33,974 nt of DNA from a virus, in the IMG/VR virus record IMGVR_UViG_3300042350_000515, positions 1 to 33,974 of that record; one strand, given 5' to 3'. Within the stretch, counting starts at the first letter, position 1. Every line of letters starts with the position of its first letter. The notes beneath the pieces were generated by a model. It searched no databases, was not told the DNA's origin, and was given only the letters and a program-made list of their open reading frames with translations. The translations under genes were made by a program, and so were the position numbers. Of this stretch, positions 32,118 to 33,974 are shown piece after piece.

Positions 32118-32774
32118 TTAGTCGAGTGAACGATCTACGATTTTACCGTATGATGCGTCATCGTTTGGAAGGAGACGGAATGATACTTCAAACATTGAAG
32201 CCTCATCACGCTTTGCTGATACTGTAACATTCTCAATTGAGAGTGCACGATATGCAACATAGATTCTTTCCTTTGGAGTTGCTGAAGAACCAGATCCTGG
32301 TCCTACTGCTACTAGTCCACGCTCTAGTGGAACGTCACCAATATCACCTGCGGACATCTTCAATGTTGAGAGTCCTGATGCTGATACTAGGTCTGTATCA
32401 TCTGCTGCAATTGCAACTAGAAGATTTTCTAATGTTGCCTCTGCGAACGATGTATTTAGATTAACTGTCATACCTTGCTTGAATAGACGAGCAACGTCGA
32501 GAAGTTGATCTACTGCTACTTCACCGAAATCTGGCTGGAATGCGAGTTCCAAACCGTTCGATGTATAACCTACGTTTGTGTAATTTTCGTCATCGAGTGA
32601 CAAAGTTTCCTTGTAGGATGTGGCGGATGCGGTCATTGCTGGAAGATCTAGTAACGCTTGTGCGTCAGTAATCTTTCCAGTTGATGAGTTGTATCCGATT
32701 GGACCTGCATTATGCGTAAATAGTGCTGCTGCACCTACGATAATGTTACTACTTGAACCACGGCTGTATGCCAT
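32118..32774 (-). CDS. Major tail protein (tail tube)
   Basis: A 218-residue, beta-rich, cysteine-free protein that would stack to form the tail tube. Recognisable pieces are a Gly/Ser/Ala-rich start (SSSNIIVGAAALFTHN), LAFQPDFGEVAVDQLLDVARL, then KERIYVAYRALSIENVTVSAKRDEASMFEVSFRLLPND near the end; this last block (a strand, then 'V.F..LP') is typical of tube proteins. Place fits: between the tail terminator and the chaperones. It has the strongest ribosome site here (AAAGAGGTGAG) and its own possible promoter 50 nt upstream, and a terminator follows, all in line with high expression. Confidence 0.78.
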   Translation of the reverse strand: MAYSRGSSSNIIVGAAALFTHNAGPIGYNSSTGKITDAQALLDLPAMTASATSYKETLSLDDENYTNVGYTSNGLELAFQPDFGEVAVDQLLDVARLFKQGMTVNLNTSFAEATLENLLVAIAADDTDLVSASGLSTLKMSAGDIGDVPLERGLVAVGPGSGSSATPKERIYVAYRALSIENVTVSAKRDEASMFEVSFRLLPNDDASYGKIVDRSLD

Positions 32775-32825
32775 ATATTCTCACCTCTTTCATTTTATTA
32801 AAAGGGGGTTTGTTTCCTCACCATA

Positions 32826-32833
32826 ATTATACA
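32826..32833 (-). promoter_or_regulatory. Possible promoter before the major tail gene
   Basis: The minus strand reads TGTATAAT in the 68 nt gap ahead of the tail tube gene, about 50 nt before its ATG. TATAAT is exact, but the TG is directly adjacent with no spacer base, and no -35 is recognisable. A leader with the AAAGAGGTGAG ribosome site would follow. Confidence 0.35.
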
Positions 32834-32842
32834 GCCTTTTTA

Positions 32843-33439
32843 TTAGGGTATTAGGTCTGGGTATACAGCATGCCAGTCATAGTCTATGATCATCTTATTC
32901 CCCGCATAGGTGCGGGCTGTGCCAAAATCAATAATATCTCTTGTTTCTTCCAACTGGTATATTTTAAAGTTATGGAAATATGGCACATAGAATGTTCCGT
33001 GTCCAGGGATTGTGGCTTTTGGTCGCAAAGTAACTGGCTCTGTTTCTATGGATAGGTTTGATAATATCCATTCATTGATGTCTTCTGCTGACTCATCGCC
33101 ACGATCTAAAAGGTCTTGAATCTTTTGAGTTATTCTAATTAAATTTGGAACAGCATTTTCTTCTAAAGCATTAAAATAATAAAGTAATTGCTCACACTTG
33201 ATATGTGGAAATGGCATTCTTCTCATTTTAAACATTCTATCATATATTGCAGCATTACCATTAAACACAAATACTCCAGGAGTTCCTTCTGTTAGATTGT
33301 TTATGGAAAACTCTTGAGCCAATCCAGCCATATCTGTTGGAACTGTTGGGAACATAGGGATTGCCCCAAAGTCTGGTCCAAGTTTTTGTTGTAAAAACGC
33401 ATTTATAAATGATGGCGGATGATCAATAACTACACTCAC
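32843..33439 (-). CDS. Probable tail terminator/completion protein
   Basis: A 198-residue protein between the neck protein and the tail tube gene, the usual place of the tail terminator, which caps the tube and joins it to the head. The sequence has a helical lead (SFINAFLQQKLG), a central region with GTPGVFVFNGNAAIYDRMFKM, a helix (LIRITQKIQDLLDRG), and a beta-rich end with ARTYAGNKMIIDYDWHAVYP. No diagnostic motif is known to me. It starts at GTG in a GTGA overlap with the upstream stop, with GGAG upstream. The call is by size and order. Confidence 0.6.
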   Translation of the reverse strand: MSVVIDHPPSFINAFLQQKLGPDFGAIPMFPTVPTDMAGLAQEFSINNLTEGTPGVFVFNGNAAIYDRMFKMRRMPFPHIKCEQLLYYFNALEENAVPNLIRITQKIQDLLDRGDESAEDINEWILSNLSIETEPVTLRPKATIPGHGTFYVPYFHNFKIYQLEETRDIIDFGTARTYAGNKMIIDYDWHAVYPDLIP

Positions 33440-33974
33440 TGAATACCAACTCCTGCGTTAGCAATCCAGCGGTAGCCTGTTGACAAACCTTTAGACCTGC
33501 CCAGTTTTTTGCCTGCTGCCATATCTTTTCTATATACTATTGGATTCTCAAGATATCTAGCAATACCGCTTACTCTTAAAAATGCTTGAGAAAAATATCT
33601 ATTAAAGAACATATCAAATACCTTTTCAAATCCACCTTGGACTTCTGTTCCTCCAGGATTATCTACCCTTACTTCATTTTTTGTAAACACTGTTTCTCCG
33701 TTATCTTCAAATACCAAGACTTGTGCCACTCTTGGTCTAATCGTAACTGGAATGCCTTCTTCCATGATTCTTGCTTTATCATAAAACGGAGTCCTAGACC
33801 CATTTTTTATTGAGGTAGATTGACGAAACGAAGACCTAAATGACAAACCTAGATTACTTGTTGTATATGATATATCATATAATCTTGCACTAGGGCTACC
33901 TGTCTGATTCCATTCATAAACATGATGCAGCATATCTGGATTAACCCTAGCGTTAGAATCTATAAACTCTTTCA
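33436..33974 (-). CDS. Neck protein of the HK97 gp10-like kind, 5' end missing
   Basis: The frame stays open to the right edge, so the real start is outside; an internal ATG at 33933 is unlikely to be the start because the 13 codons before it (KEFIDSNARVNPD) read on naturally. The visible 178 residues include MLHHVYEWNQTGSPSARLYDI, a pattern I associate with head-tail joining/minor capsid proteins of actinophages, then beta-rich GIPVTIRPRVAQVLVF, a helix (GGFEKVFDMFFNRYFSQAFL), and a basic C-terminus (KDMAAGKKLGRSKG). It would sit at the head-tail joint. It ends in a GTGA overlap with the next gene. Confidence 0.65.
   Translation of the reverse strand, partial: KEFIDSNARVNPDMLHHVYEWNQTGSPSARLYDISYTTSNLGLSFRSSFRQSTSIKNGSRTPFYDKARIMEEGIPVTIRPRVAQVLVFEDNGETVFTKNEVRVDNPGGTEVQGGFEKVFDMFFNRYFSQAFLRVSGIARYLENPIVYRKDMAAGKKLGRSKGLSTGYRWIANAGVGIQ

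Overview
The window is a fragment of a tailed double-stranded DNA phage with a long, probably siphovirus-type tail. Every gene I accept is on the minus strand, so the map reads from the right end to the left. Base composition is clearly AT-rich. Genes are packed with 1-17 nt overlaps and very few gaps. Gene content (C-family DNA polymerase with an intact-looking PHP domain, DnaB-like helicase, CHC2/TOPRIM primase, MerR-like protein, long tape measure) and possible leaderless start sites point to an actinobacterial host. A low-GC aquatic actinobacterium fits best, but that host call is inference only. There is no tRNA, CRISPR array, integrase or insertion sequence that I can see.

Right part (33974-30991): a neck protein cut by the window edge, a probable tail terminator, the major tail (tube) protein, a hairpin terminator, and two paralogous tail-assembly chaperone genes. 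Middle (30972-14073): a 3050-residue tape measure protein, then the tail-tip genes: a Dit-like protein, a 1483-residue hub/Tal-like protein with a lectin-like insertion, and four smaller tail-tip or fibre proteins. The capsid, protease, portal and lysis genes are not here and presumably lie outside the window.

Left part (14073-1): a zinc-ribbon protein, a MerR-like DNA-binding protein, two small proteins, then the replication set: DnaB-like helicase, primase, single-strand binding protein, DnaE polymerase and a RecA/UvsX-like recombinase. After these come a small probable PD-(D/E)XK resolvase, a Cas4/RecB-like Fe-S nuclease, zinc-finger proteins, a RuvC-like resolvase, two tiny overlapping genes, a possible nucleotide-modification-type protein, the small and large terminase subunits, and the start of a secreted protein that runs off the left edge. 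Helicase, primase, SSB and polymerase would copy the genome. RecA, the Cas4-like nuclease and the resolvases would recombine and debranch it, and terminase would package it.

The points most worth a second look are: a kinase-like sequence pattern inside the tape measure protein; a disulfide-type cysteine repeat in the same protein; separate long and short chaperone paralogues where many phages use a programmed frameshift; -10 elements placed 5-6 nt before start codons, suggesting leaderless mRNAs; and a non-canonical P-loop in the recombinase.
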